From the NCBI GenBank assembly GCA_004151065.3, contig NWUY0300042296.1, positions 1-16,921 on the forward strand: a stretch of DNA of 16,921 nt, given 5' to 3'. A program made the translations under genes and the position numbers. A model generated the notes under the pieces. That model was given only the letters and a program-made list of their open reading frames with translations, did no database searches and was not told the origin of the DNA. Positions 9,727 to 16,921 of this stretch are shown here, one piece after another; the first letter of the stretch is position 1; every line of letters starts with the position of its first letter. Source of the DNA: Larix sibirica. Taxonomy: Eukaryota; Streptophyta; Pinopsida; Pinales; Pinaceae.

Positions 9727-10505
9727 TTTTTTTTTAACAGCAACGTATATTGTATATAAAAAAAAAGCCGTGGTTTTGAACCAAATCGGCAGAGTACAAT
9801 AGGTGGCCAAATTGGCTTTGAGCATATTCAGCTGCGCTTAACAGAGAGCCTACGTAGGCCATTAATGAATGAAATTGTGTGTTGGGTATCAATTTACCTT
9901 TCATCTCTTACTGAAAGAGCTTATTATAATTAAATCAATTGAATACTACACTCAGATTGCTGCTAATGATGCTAAAATGGATGTGACAGTCTGAAAATGT
10001 AATGAGTTCCAAATTCGCTAGAGTCAGTGTTCTGTTTCAGACGTTGGAGATAACATAAGACTTCTGCGTGTTGGAGATGATGGAGACGATCTGCATTCCA
10101 AGAATTGAAGAAAGACCAAATCTTGAATTGAAGATGCACTGAGGATGCTGAAAATAATGCTGAGGTAAATGTAACAGTTTGAGAATGTGTTGAGTTATGA
10201 ATATACAAAGATCAACAATCTGCTTCAGACATTGAGGAAAAATCAAACTCCGGGATTGTTGGAATTGCTGGAGACTATAAGCATTCCAAAAAAATTATTA
10301 TTATTTTTTTAAAAAGACCAGATCGCAAATTGCTTCAGGAGTTATTTTGTGATAGAAGAGGGCTGAATTGAGTTGAAAAATGATGTTAAGAGAATTCAAT
10401 CACTAATAAGCCGGCCTTGTTGCAGGGATGGAAAAAAGTTATCATGGAGAATGAATAAGTATGCTATCGATACCGATTGCCTTGAAATAGGAATGAAAAG
10501 CCTTC
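9727..10505 (-). other. LINE-B 3' UTR and poly(A) end
   Basis: After the RNase H frame ends at about 10506, no further coding homology is seen down to the T9 tract at 9727-9735, which is the poly(A) tail of the minus-strand element. The UTR contains a tandem repeat of 188-bp period. Close to the tail, an A9 run on the plus strand (9758-9766, U9 in the element RNA) lies 22 bases before the tail. A further A/T-rich insert occurs at about 10288-10315. Open frames across this UTR on the minus strand (9972-10246) have no domain and are taken as chance. Confidence 0.75.
9958..10345. repeat. Tandem repeat of 188-bp period in the LINE-B 3' UTR, two units
   Basis: Unit 1 (9958-10145) and unit 2 (10146 to about 10345) share ordered blocks at a constant 188-bp offset. 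TGCTG is at 9958 and 10146, GAATGTGTTGAGTT in unit 2 matches AAATGTAATGAGTT in unit 1, and TGGAGAC is at 10081 and 10269. The later block AAAGACCA is displaced by 202 bp because unit 2 has an A/T-rich insertion. The units are clearly diverged. Whether the repeat belongs to the whole LINE family or only to this copy is unknown. Confidence 0.8.
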
Positions 10506-10998
10506 TCATGGAATGTAATGAATTTCACTGTATGTACTGGAGATGTGAAGAGTCTTTTGATTGAGCTTGCTAGCTGCATTTGCTTCAAAGTCAACTTCGT
10601 TGTTTGAATTTCTAAGAATATGAAATGACTTACAAAGAGTAAACGTGTTTGAAATATGCCTTATTCGCTGTATGATTCGATTGAGAGGTAGATTGTTGAA
10701 GGTGGAGGTAGCATTGAAGGCTCTGATAATAATCATTGAATCTCCAAAGACGTGTAGGTTGGTTGTCGATCTTCTGTTCTTTGGCTACCTGGCATCCTTT
10801 CATCAATTCTAGGGCTTCTGTTATATTGTTTGAGCAAATGCCCAAGCCCCATCTAAATTTCAATCTTATTGCGCCTTTCCTAGTCCACAGGACTCCCCCT
10901 ACCCCTGCTTCTCCAGGATTATTCTTGGATGCACCATCAAAATGTAAGCTGTCAATATCCTGGTTGTTTCTCCAATCTTGGAAATCGATATTAGTCAA
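10506..10998 (-). pseudogene. LINE-B ORF2, C-terminal RNase H domain (frameshifted)
   Basis: The domain begins about 10940 with LHFDGASKNNPGEAGVGGVL, the plant LINE RNase H start with its first catalytic Asp intact. NNITEALELMKG follows, including the conserved Glu. Near 10750 a one-base frame change moves homology into the frame that gives GDSMIIIRAFN, then LRNSNNEVDFEANAAS, and ends at about 10506. Apart from the frameshift the acidic residues appear to be kept, so this is the least damaged catalytic module of the element. Its role is removal of RNA from the RNA-DNA hybrid after first-strand synthesis. Confidence 0.88.
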
Positions 10999-11132
10999 TC
11001 TAAGTTGCCATGCTGGATGATTTCACGTTTGTGTCTCTTTAGTTGGATAATGAATGGAGATTCCAATCCAATTCTTTTCGTTGTTGGTAAGAGATGCTCC
11101 AGTCTTGTACTTAGAGATTTTAAGACGTTCAA

Positions 11133-11560
11133 TTAGTAATGCTCTGGCTTGGCCTGCAATTTGTAGGGGTGTGAAGTGCTTATCTTAAAAGATAGCATTA
11201 TTTCTTGCTGTCCATAATTTCCAGCAGGTATATTTAGGGATGGAGATCCAAATGTGATGCCAAGGATTCTTAGTGGGGAGGGGAAAAGGATAAGTAGATT
11301 TCCAATCAATGAAGAGTTGGGTAGTGGAGATGAAAGAGGGAGTGATAATGTTGAGATCATGGAGTAATAGTTTCCAAACAAGCTTGGTAAAATTACAATC
11401 TGGAAAGAGATGGGTGAGGGTTTCAAGACTGTTGTGGCAGAGAGGGCACCAAAAAGGGTCGTGGAAACCTCTCTTGTTGAGGTTGTCTCCGGTAAGAACT
11501 TTGCAGTGGATTAAAGTCTAGATGAAGAAATTAATTTTAGGTAGTCCTAGTGGGTCCCAA
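11133..11560 (-). pseudogene. LINE-B ORF2, zf-RVT zinc-binding module
   Basis: On the minus strand the sequence reads KINFFIWTLIHCKVLTGDNL, then RGFHDPFWCPLCHNSLETL with CPLC encoded at 11437-11448, followed by a His and FPDC. This is the plant LINE zf-RVT domain between the RT thumb and RNase H. Downstream it continues WKLWTARNNAIF, a stop, and a linker towards RNase H. The start of this block is in a different frame from the preceding thumb region, so at least one frameshift lies near 11560. Confidence 0.85.
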
Positions 11561-11568
11561 GCAATTTT

Positions 11569-12602
11569 TCATAAATCTTTTCTTGCTACACCATAGTTTT
11601 GGAGGGCTTTGTAGCCGAGAGCAGGGGTATAGGAACCCGTGGGACCCCAGCCTCGTTCATCTTTGGCCACAAGATGTATGGGGGCGCATCCTTTCAGACT
11701 GTTGGTAAGAATGATATTGTCGGCCTGAAGATGTGGGCTGATGGTTGTGTTGTTCCATCTTTTCCAATTGCCTCGAGTATCCCAAGAGCTGAAGTCGTTT
11801 AGTGTTGTGATTCCATGTTGATTGAGCCATGCTGCAATATTCTGTAACTCTTGGGATCTTTGAAGAGCATCTTTGTCCATGATCTTGTCCGTGAAGATGT
11901 TGATTTTCCTGCCATTGTTAGGTACCCAGTAAAGGCCTTTTGAGAAAAACTCCCAAGCTGCCTTACATAGATTCCAAGTGCTGGAGCCATTGGAGGTTGG
12001 CTTATGATCAAGACATCTTAGATTGGTTCCATTTAAATATTTCTTTCTGAGAACTTGACTCACCCAATGGCCTTTATTATGTAGAATTTGCCATAGCAAC
12101 TTGCCTCCCATTGCCAAGTTTGCATAGTGTGGATCCCGAATTTGGAGGCCCCCCGAGGATTTAGATTGCTTGATGGTATCCCAATTCATAAGATGGATTT
12201 GCTGTCGTTGTTTTTTCCGCCAGACCAAAGGAAATCTCTTATTAATTTACTCATCTGATCAGCAAATCCTTTTGGAGCAAGGATGATAGAGAATTGGTAG
12301 ATGGGTAAAGCTAAAAGAACATAATTTATTAGAATTAATTCCCCGGCCTTACTGAGCCAATGTCCTCCCCATCTTTTGATTCTGCCTTTAACTTTGTTGA
12401 TCGTGTCCTCCCAATTTCTAGAATTTGCTTTGCCGTAAGTGATTGGGAGGCCTAGATACGAGAATTTGTCCCAATGAGTATGGACTTTGACACCAATAAT
12501 TCTACTGATCTTGGCTGCTATTTGATTTTTTAAGTTCCAGCAGTAGACTGCACTTTTTTGCAGGTTGATCTTGCCACCCGAAGCATTACAATACGAATTC
12601 AA
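11569..12602 (-). pseudogene. LINE-B ORF2, RT thumb and connection
   Basis: Two overlapping open pieces cover this region. The first (12186-12602) has YCNASGGKINLQKSAVYCWN, FSYLGLPITYGKANSRNW and GHWLSKAGELILI, matching the region after the RT catalytic box. The second (11569-12228) has GGLQIRDPHYANLAMGGKLL, SNGSSTWNLCKAAWEF and NNGRKINIFTDKIMDKDAL. The two are joined by a frameshift near 12200-12230. These blocks have the same order as in LINE-A (GGWGLRNI, then WQMGNRGKDRIGE) but differ in sequence, supporting separate subfamilies. Confidence 0.88.
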
Positions 12603-13475
12603 ATTGCGTTGAATTTGTCGGGCTATAATGGAGGATGCTCCGCCAATTAAGAGAGATCATCAAAAAGGGTGTGATTGATTGGGTGGGAATCAAAGGTCAA
12701 TTGGAGGCCGGGGAGGGAGCAGTGGTCATTTCATGGTTCAGTTTTCGACTGAGTGAATCTGCCAGGATAATGTACAGAAAGGAGGAAAGAGGGCAGCCTT
12801 GTCTAATGCCACGCGTGGCTTGGAAGAAAGTCTTAGGGACGACCATTAATTAGGGGAGCTATCCAGGGTCTTATGCACGCTGAGATCCATTGATGAAGGT
12901 TTTATCAAATCCAAAGCGTGTCATAATTTTGAGGAGAAAAGAATGCTTGACACGGTCAAATGAATGCATTGGCCATGTCAAGTTTGATTAACATACCTTT
13001 TTCCTTTCGAGATCTGCTTGAATGGAATTGCTTCTTGTACGAGGATGACGTTGTCAAGAATTTGCCTCCCTTCCAGGAAGCCACCTTGGTTGTCAGAGAT
13101 AATTCTGTTGAGTAAAGGCTTCATCCGTTTTGCAAGCAATTTGGAGATAGATTTTGTAGGAGGAATTGCACAAGTGATATCGGTCTGAATCTGCTGAAGG
13201 AACTGGGGTTGGTTTCCTTTGGGGAGAGGAACAGAAAGTGTTGTTCGTGCATCCACCGATTTTTGCTTTGAATGAAAGTTCCTTATCATTCTCATAAATC
13301 TTTTTTGATATGACTTCCAACATGCTTTGTAAAAATGCATGGAAAAACCGTCAGGACCCGGTGCTTTGTCAGGTTCGAAGGAGAGAATAGTGTTGAATAC
13401 CTCTTGCTCAGTGAATGGATTGAGAATGTTGGAATTGTCTTCCTGCGTTATGCTCTGAGGGATATGCTCCAACAA
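12603..13475 (-). pseudogene. LINE-B ORF2, RT fingers and palm (catalytic core, overlaps copy A)
   Basis: Reading downward on the minus strand: PFTEQEVFNTIL, FEPDKAPGPDGFSMHFYKA, SKLLAKRMKPLLNRIISDNQ and GGFLEGRQILDNVILVQEA. Motif A, KLDMANAF, has its Asp at 12977-12979. Motif B, RGIRQGCPLSSFLYIILAD, is at about 12759-12815. The catalytic box at 12656-12661 reads LFDDLS, one residue shorter than the usual FADD. A 4-bp duplication (AATG twice, 12959-12966) shifts the frame inside motif A, and further stops follow before motif B. Only this copy of the duplicated segment continues into the palm. Confidence 0.85.
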
Positions 13476-13769
13476 TGCTAACTCGTCGTCCCCTTCAGTA
13501 TTGTGTCATCTGCGAAGAGATTGGAGAAAGTGGGGAAAGCAGCATTTTTTATATTCATGCTTCCAGAAACCAGCACGCCGTCCTCTGTTTTGATTTCAGC
13601 AATATGGTTGGATGACTGTCTAATTTTAAATTGCTTATGGAAGAAATTGGTATTCTATCACCTCCTTTAAGCCACGTGCAGCGCGACTTCAACCTCCAAT
13701 ATTCCTCCTCGGCTCGAAAAGTTGATATACGTTGGATTGCTGTGAAACTTCATCGTGAAGGGTGATGCA

Positions 13770-14095
13770 TCAATAGGACGAGTTTCCATTGCTAACTGAA
13801 TTTTCTAAAGCATCACGGCGTCCTTGCTGGTGGAACGGATTACAGCTATTGGATTTGGCCCATTTCTTGAGGGCATTTTGGTATTTTTTAATTTTGTTCC
13901 CAAACATAGCAGGGGAGCCTAGATAGGAATTTTCCAGCTTGTTCGAGGGTTCCCAGAAACTAGCCGTTCGAGCCATTGAGGGCTGAACCTGAAGGGGATA
14001 GGGCCAAGGTCCTCAATTTCATGAAACTGAAGTGGATGGGTTTATGATCAGAAGCGAGGTTGGCGAGGATGCTAGATGAAATGGTATGGGTATCA
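13770..14095 (-). pseudogene. Extra endonuclease C-terminal fragment (copy A)
   Basis: The minus strand reads DTHTISSSILANL, then ASDHKPI (SDH catalytic motif at 14041-14055), LRTLALSPSGSALNGSNG, and in another frame ARTASFWEPSNKLENSYL. It repeats the endonuclease end found at 15000-15215 and lies between two RT segments, where it cannot be part of a working protein. Upstream on the minus strand it is joined, through the ambiguous base, to RT sequence of copy B. Confidence 0.88.
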
Positions 14096-14096
14096 N
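14096..14096. other. Ambiguous base (n) at the duplication junction
   Basis: This is the only ambiguous base I noticed in the window. It falls exactly between copy A and copy B. It may mark a poorly resolved junction in the assembly rather than a random sequencing error. Confidence 0.98.
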
Positions 14097-14799
14097 ACAT
14101 ACCTTTTTCCTTTCGGGATCTGCTTGAATGAATTGCTTCTTGTACGAGAATGACATTGCCGAGAATTTTCCTCCCTTCCAGGAAACCACCTTGGTTGTCG
14201 GAAATAATTATGTTAAGTAAAAGCTTCATCCGGTTTGCAAGCAGCTTAGAGATAATTTTGTAGGAGGAATTGCATAGTGATATCGGTCTGAATCTGCTGA
14301 AGGAACTCAGGTTGGTTTCCTTTGGGGAAAGGAACAGAAATGTACTGTTCGTGCATCCGCCAATTTTTGCTTTAGAATGAAAGTTGCTTATCATTCTCAT
14401 GAAATCTTTTTTGATGTGCTTCCAACATGCTTTGTAAAAATGCATGGAAAAACCGCCAGGACCCGATGCTTTGTCAGGTTCGAAGGAGAGAATAGTATTG
14501 AATACCTCTTGCTCGGTGAATGGATTGAGAAGATTGAGATTGTCTTCCTACGTGATACTCTGAGGGATATGCTCCAACAATGCTAGCTCGTCGTTACCTT
14601 CAGTAATGCTATCATCTGTGAAGTGATTGGAATAGTGAGAGAAAGCAACGTTTTTTAAATTAGTGTTTCCAAAAACCAACACACTATCCTCTGTTTTAAT
14701 ATCAACAATGTGGTTGATAGTCTGTCTAATCTTAAATTGCTTATGGAAGAAATTAGTGTTCATATCACCACCTTTAAGCCAGAGGCACCGCGACTTCAA
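14097..14799 (-). pseudogene. RT N-terminal segment, copy B (no palm follows)
   Basis: Two open pieces are readable. The upper one (14548-14799) has SRCLWLKGGDMNTNFFHKQ, the conserved pre-RT signature, and ends ALLEHIPQSIT. The lower one (13960-14445, crossing the junction) starts MHFYKACWKHIKKDF and reaches SDNQGGFLEGRKILGNVIL and VQEA, then stops being RT at 14096. The catalytic motifs A, B and FADD are therefore absent from this copy; they follow only copy A. The stretch 14800-15000 is the endonuclease-RT linker with no long open frame. Confidence 0.88.
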
Positions 14800-15219
14800 C
14801 CTCCATTTTTTCTCCTCGGCTCAGAAAGTTTGATAAATGTTGGATTGCTGTGAAACTTCATTGTGAAGGGTGATTGCATCAATAGAACGAGTCTCCATTG
14901 CAAACTGGAGGTTTTCTAAAGCAATCATGGCGTCCTTGCTGGGTAAAACATAATTTGAATTGTTGGATTTGGCCCATTTCTTGAGGGCATGTTTGGTATT
15001 ATTTAATTTATGTTCTCAAACATAGCAGGGGGGGCCTGAAATGGGAATTTTCCACGCTTGTTCGAGGATGTCCCAAAAACTAGGTCGTTCGAGCCATTGG
15101 GGGCTGAACCTGAAGGGAATAGGGCTAAGGTCCTCAATTTTAGTAAACTGAAGTTGGATAGGTTTGTGGTCTGAAGCGAGGTTGGCCAGGATGCTAGAAG
15201 AGATGGTATAGGTATCTGA
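14097..15219. repeat. Copy B of the 1.1 kb tandem duplication inside LINE-B
   Basis: It starts with the same ACATACCTTTTTCC word as copy A and runs to about GGTATCTGACA at 15211-15221. There the matching end of copy A meets the ambiguous base. It is slightly longer than copy A because of small indels. Above it the rest of the endonuclease continues normally, while below it the sequence jumps back to the endonuclease end of copy A. The bases ACA occur at both edges and may be microhomology at the breakpoint. Confidence 0.9.
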
Positions 15220-15841
15220 CAACAAAGTGTTGTGAACGGGGAATCTGTCCAATTTGGCCATGATGTTTCCCTTGCCGAGGCGTTTATTCGATCATGTATA
15301 TTTCCCTTTTTGGGGCTTGATGTCGATGAGATCCCATGCATGAATAAGAGCTTCAACCTGAGGTTTGAAATAGTCGTTTCCAATTAGACCACCTTTCTTT
15401 TCGGATCTGGAGAGAGTGATGTTCATATCGCTGGCTAGTATGATGTTCTGAGGCTTATAAGCCCCCAGAAAACCTTCAAGTAGACTCCAACAGTCATGTT
15501 TCTCAGACTGTAGATTGGGTACGTACAAGTTGAAGAGAGCAATGTGCTTATTGCTCTTGAGGTGAGTGAGCTCAGTGTATATCTAGTGTTGAGTAGCAAA
15601 GGAGTTGTGGAGATGGAATGCTTCGGATGACCATAAGGTTACCAGTCCCCCAGAAGCTCCTCTAGCACTGACAGCGCAGCCTGTATTTTTCTTTTGCTGT
15701 AGCTAAGATAATATTTTCATCGATTTTGGTCTCCTAGAGTAAAAGGAGATCGGGCATGTTGATTTTTTGAATATCTTTTACTGCCTCAATTTTGCAGGGA
15801 TTACCTAATCCTCTAGAGTTCTAGGAGACCATCTTCATCAT
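15000..15841 (-). pseudogene. LINE-B ORF2 start and endonuclease domain
   Basis: ORF2 probably starts with ATG at 15839-15841 and reads MMKMVS, stop, NSRGLGNPCKIEAV, then MPDLLLL, stop, ETK. Both TAG stops stand at positions where the family has Trp (WN.RG) and Gln (QETK). After further frame changes come MYVPNLQSEKHDCWSLLEGF and LASDMNITLSRSEKKGG, with the catalytic Asp at 15427-15429 and Asn at 15421-15423; the usual Gly before Asp is Ser. GKGNIMAKLDRFPVHNTLL and ASDHKPI complete the fold at about 15165-15180. ORF2 overlaps the end of ORF1 by 29 bases in another frame. Confidence 0.88.
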
Positions 15842-16921
15842 TTAGGGATGTAATGGAGGAGGGTGTTCCTCCTGCTGGATCTCCGTATTTCTTTCCTGTT
15901 GTCCGGGTTCTAGTGTTTTTGCTGAAAGCCATATCTATCGTGGCTTGAGATCCTTGAATTTTTTCACGCTTGGCTTCTTCCTCCCTTAGGTCTTTGGTAG
16001 ATTTTCGTCCTGGCTTTTTGGAGGATTTATTGATGGGTTCATCTAAGGAGGAGGAAGAGGTAGGAGATCTCACTTTAGTGATTTCATCATATGAAGGGGC
16101 CTCTTTAATCAAATATGATCTGATAGGGCCTGGGATATTTTGAGACGAAGGATTCTTCGGTATTTCAGTGGCAATGGGAGAAGCTTGGGGATCTTGTTGA
16201 TCACGTATTTCTCCTTCTTCTTTAGCCTTAGGGATGTCATGGATCTCAGGCATTTCGAGGGCTTTGAATCTATTGTTGTTGTTGGAGGTCGATGGATCAT
16301 GATGTTGCTGATCTGCCTTATGCTTGTTCATACTTTTTGAGTGGGGTTTCGTACCAGATTTGGAGTTTTTTTGGATTGCTTTCCATTGCTCTTTCTTCCA
16401 ATCTGATTCCTGATCCGCTGGTTTCTTTTTGCAAGATCGGGCGAAATGGCCATATTCATGACAAAACTTGCATTTAAAAGGGATTTGTTCGTAATCAAGT
16501 TCTTGTATGTGTGACCAGTCTGCTACTGTGAGATTGACCAGTCTGCTACTGTGAGATTGACCAGTCTGCTACTGTGAGATTTATCGCTTCCGGAAGGCTG
16601 TGTTCCATATCTACTTCGACGTAAATTCTCGCATAGGAATATTGATCTTTTCGATCATCTTTGTCGATGTATTTCCCCAATGCGTTTCCGATCGCTTCTA
16701 GGGATTCTGTGTTCTAGCAGTGGAGGGGTAAGTGAGGGAGTCTCACCCAGACGAGGACAGCGGATGGGATGTCGAGGGATGGATCGAAGTTCGGAGTCCA
16801 TATGTTCATATATAGCCCTTGTGGTCCCATGAAATAAGGACCGTTCCTGAAAATGAGTTCGCGATCCTGTTTGCACTAAAAAACGAAGGCGAAGTAACCT
16901 TTACCCAGGAAGAAGGATTTC
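15813..16921 (-). pseudogene. LINE-B ORF1 (DUF4283, zinc knuckle), 5' end outside the window
   Basis: Reading down from the window edge on the minus strand, DUF4283 shows as LLGKGYFAFVF, stop, then ELIFRNGPYFMGPQGLYMN and AVLVWVRLPHLPLHC, stop. IGNALGKYIDKDD and YARIYVEVDMEHSLPEAINL follow. The stops are TAG at 16876-16878 and at 16714-16716, the latter at a usual Trp. A 23-bp triplication then breaks the frame. Beyond it QIPFKCKFCHEYGHFARSC gives a perfect CX2CX4HX4C knuckle (16431-16472), followed by a basic, Ser/Pro-rich tail ending DEDGLLEL at the TAG 15813-15815. ORF1 packages and protects the element RNA. Its last 172 residues are open from 16331. The assignment is firm for the family. 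Confidence 0.9.
16514..16582. repeat. Perfect triplication of a 23-bp unit in LINE-B ORF1
   Basis: The unit GACCAGTCTGCTACTGTGAG, followed by ATT, occurs three times without change at 16514-16536, 16537-16559 and 16560-16582. On the minus strand it encodes the VADWS part of DUF4283. The two extra copies add 46 bases, which is not a multiple of three, so the reading frame is lost after the first copy. Confidence 0.98.

Larger units (their letters stand above)
12991..14096. repeat. Copy A of the 1.1 kb tandem duplication inside LINE-B
   Basis: This segment begins ACATACCTTTTTCC and ends at the ambiguous base. It is repeated at 14097 onward at a starting offset of 1106 bp. On the minus strand it covers the end of the endonuclease, the linker and the RT fingers. 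Over the first 200 bases roughly nine in ten agree by eye, with a few single-base indels. The stretch 13476-13770, with no long open frame, is the endonuclease-RT linker of this copy and aligns to about 14580-14900. Confidence 0.9.
9727..16921 (-). mobile_element. LINE-B: degenerate plant L1-type LINE with an internal 1.1 kb tandem duplication, minus strand
   Basis: Read on the minus strand, the window shows ORF1 (from the window edge to 15813), then ORF2 with endonuclease, RT, thumb, zf-RVT and RNase H, then a 3' UTR of about 770 bp and a poly(A) of nine residues (T9 at 9727-9735). The 5' end is outside the window. Without the extra duplicated segment, at least 6.1 kb of element is present, a normal LINE size. 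Several Trp and Gln codons have become TAG, and there are small frameshifts, so it is inactive. It is better preserved than LINE-A, suggesting a younger insertion. Confidence 0.93.

Noticed and set aside
9380-9730. Internal part of an LTR retrotransposon next to the LTR-like block
   Set aside because: No primer binding site, polypurine tract, gag, protease or integrase sequence is seen on either side; only LINE sequence flanks it.
9972-10246. Two overlapping minus-strand open frames of 78 and 69 residues in the LINE-B 3' UTR
   Set aside because: They run through a diverged 188-bp repeat after the RNase H domain, in different frames, with no homology to LINE proteins.
776-10345. A shared satellite between the intron repeat (189 bp) and the LINE 3' UTR repeat (188 bp)
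   Set aside because: The periods are alike, but the unit sequences do not resemble each other, so the similarity of length is taken as coincidence.
16140-16477. Plus-strand open frames with hydrophobic translations near the LINE-B ORF1
   Set aside because: They are antisense to a recognisable ORF1 with an intact zinc knuckle. The hydrophobic residues come from the complement of a charged, Ser-rich tail.
3600-16921. One LINE broken and inverted instead of two insertions
   Set aside because: Both elements contain their own ORF1, endonuclease, RT and RNase H, and the protein motifs differ (for example SLNVRGIGG against NSRGLGNP), so they are separate insertions.
1-16921. CRISPR arrays, bacterial operons, viral genes or toxin systems
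   Set aside because: No regularly spaced repeats with unique spacers, no prokaryotic gene layout and no viral capsid, replicase or toxin domains were found. All coding signal is plant gene or plant retrotransposon.

Overview
The window reads as nuclear DNA of a seed plant. It holds the first coding exon of TPLATE, a plant endocytic coat gene, on the minus strand, followed upstream by about 13 kb of decayed retrotransposons. Two old plant L1-type LINEs with many stops and frameshifts, a short Copia-like LTR, a long AT-rich gene-flanking stretch and a large unfinished intron would all suit a gymnosperm, probably a conifer. That assignment is inference; the sequence directly proves only a plant.

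Layout: 1-1410 is the 5' part of the first TPLATE intron and contains three local duplications but no second exon. 1411-2544 (-) is TPLATE coding exon 1. 2545 to about 3600 is the 5' UTR, promoter and AT-rich flank. About 3600-9405 (+) is LINE-A, a heavily decayed element with recognisable ORF1 (DUF4283 and zinc knuckle), endonuclease, reverse transcriptase, zf-RVT and RNase H remains. 9406-9707 (-) is a probable solo LTR of about 302 bp. 9727-16921 (-) is LINE-B, a second element of a different subfamily lying tail to tail with LINE-A. Its 3' poly(A) end is at 9727-9735 and its 5' end lies beyond the window.

LINE-B carries a 1.1 kb tandem duplication (12991-14096 and 14097 to about 15219) that repeats the end of the endonuclease, the linker and the start of the RT domain. 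The single ambiguous base of the window, n at 14096, sits exactly on the junction. LINE-B ORF1 also contains a perfect 23-bp triplication that shifts its frame.

Only TPLATE looks functional. I found no undescribed multi-gene system. The points most worth checking are the duplicated LINE core with its ambiguous junction, a recurring pattern of local tandem duplications from 4 bp to 1.1 kb, and the matched U9/A9 tracts at the LINE-B 3' end.
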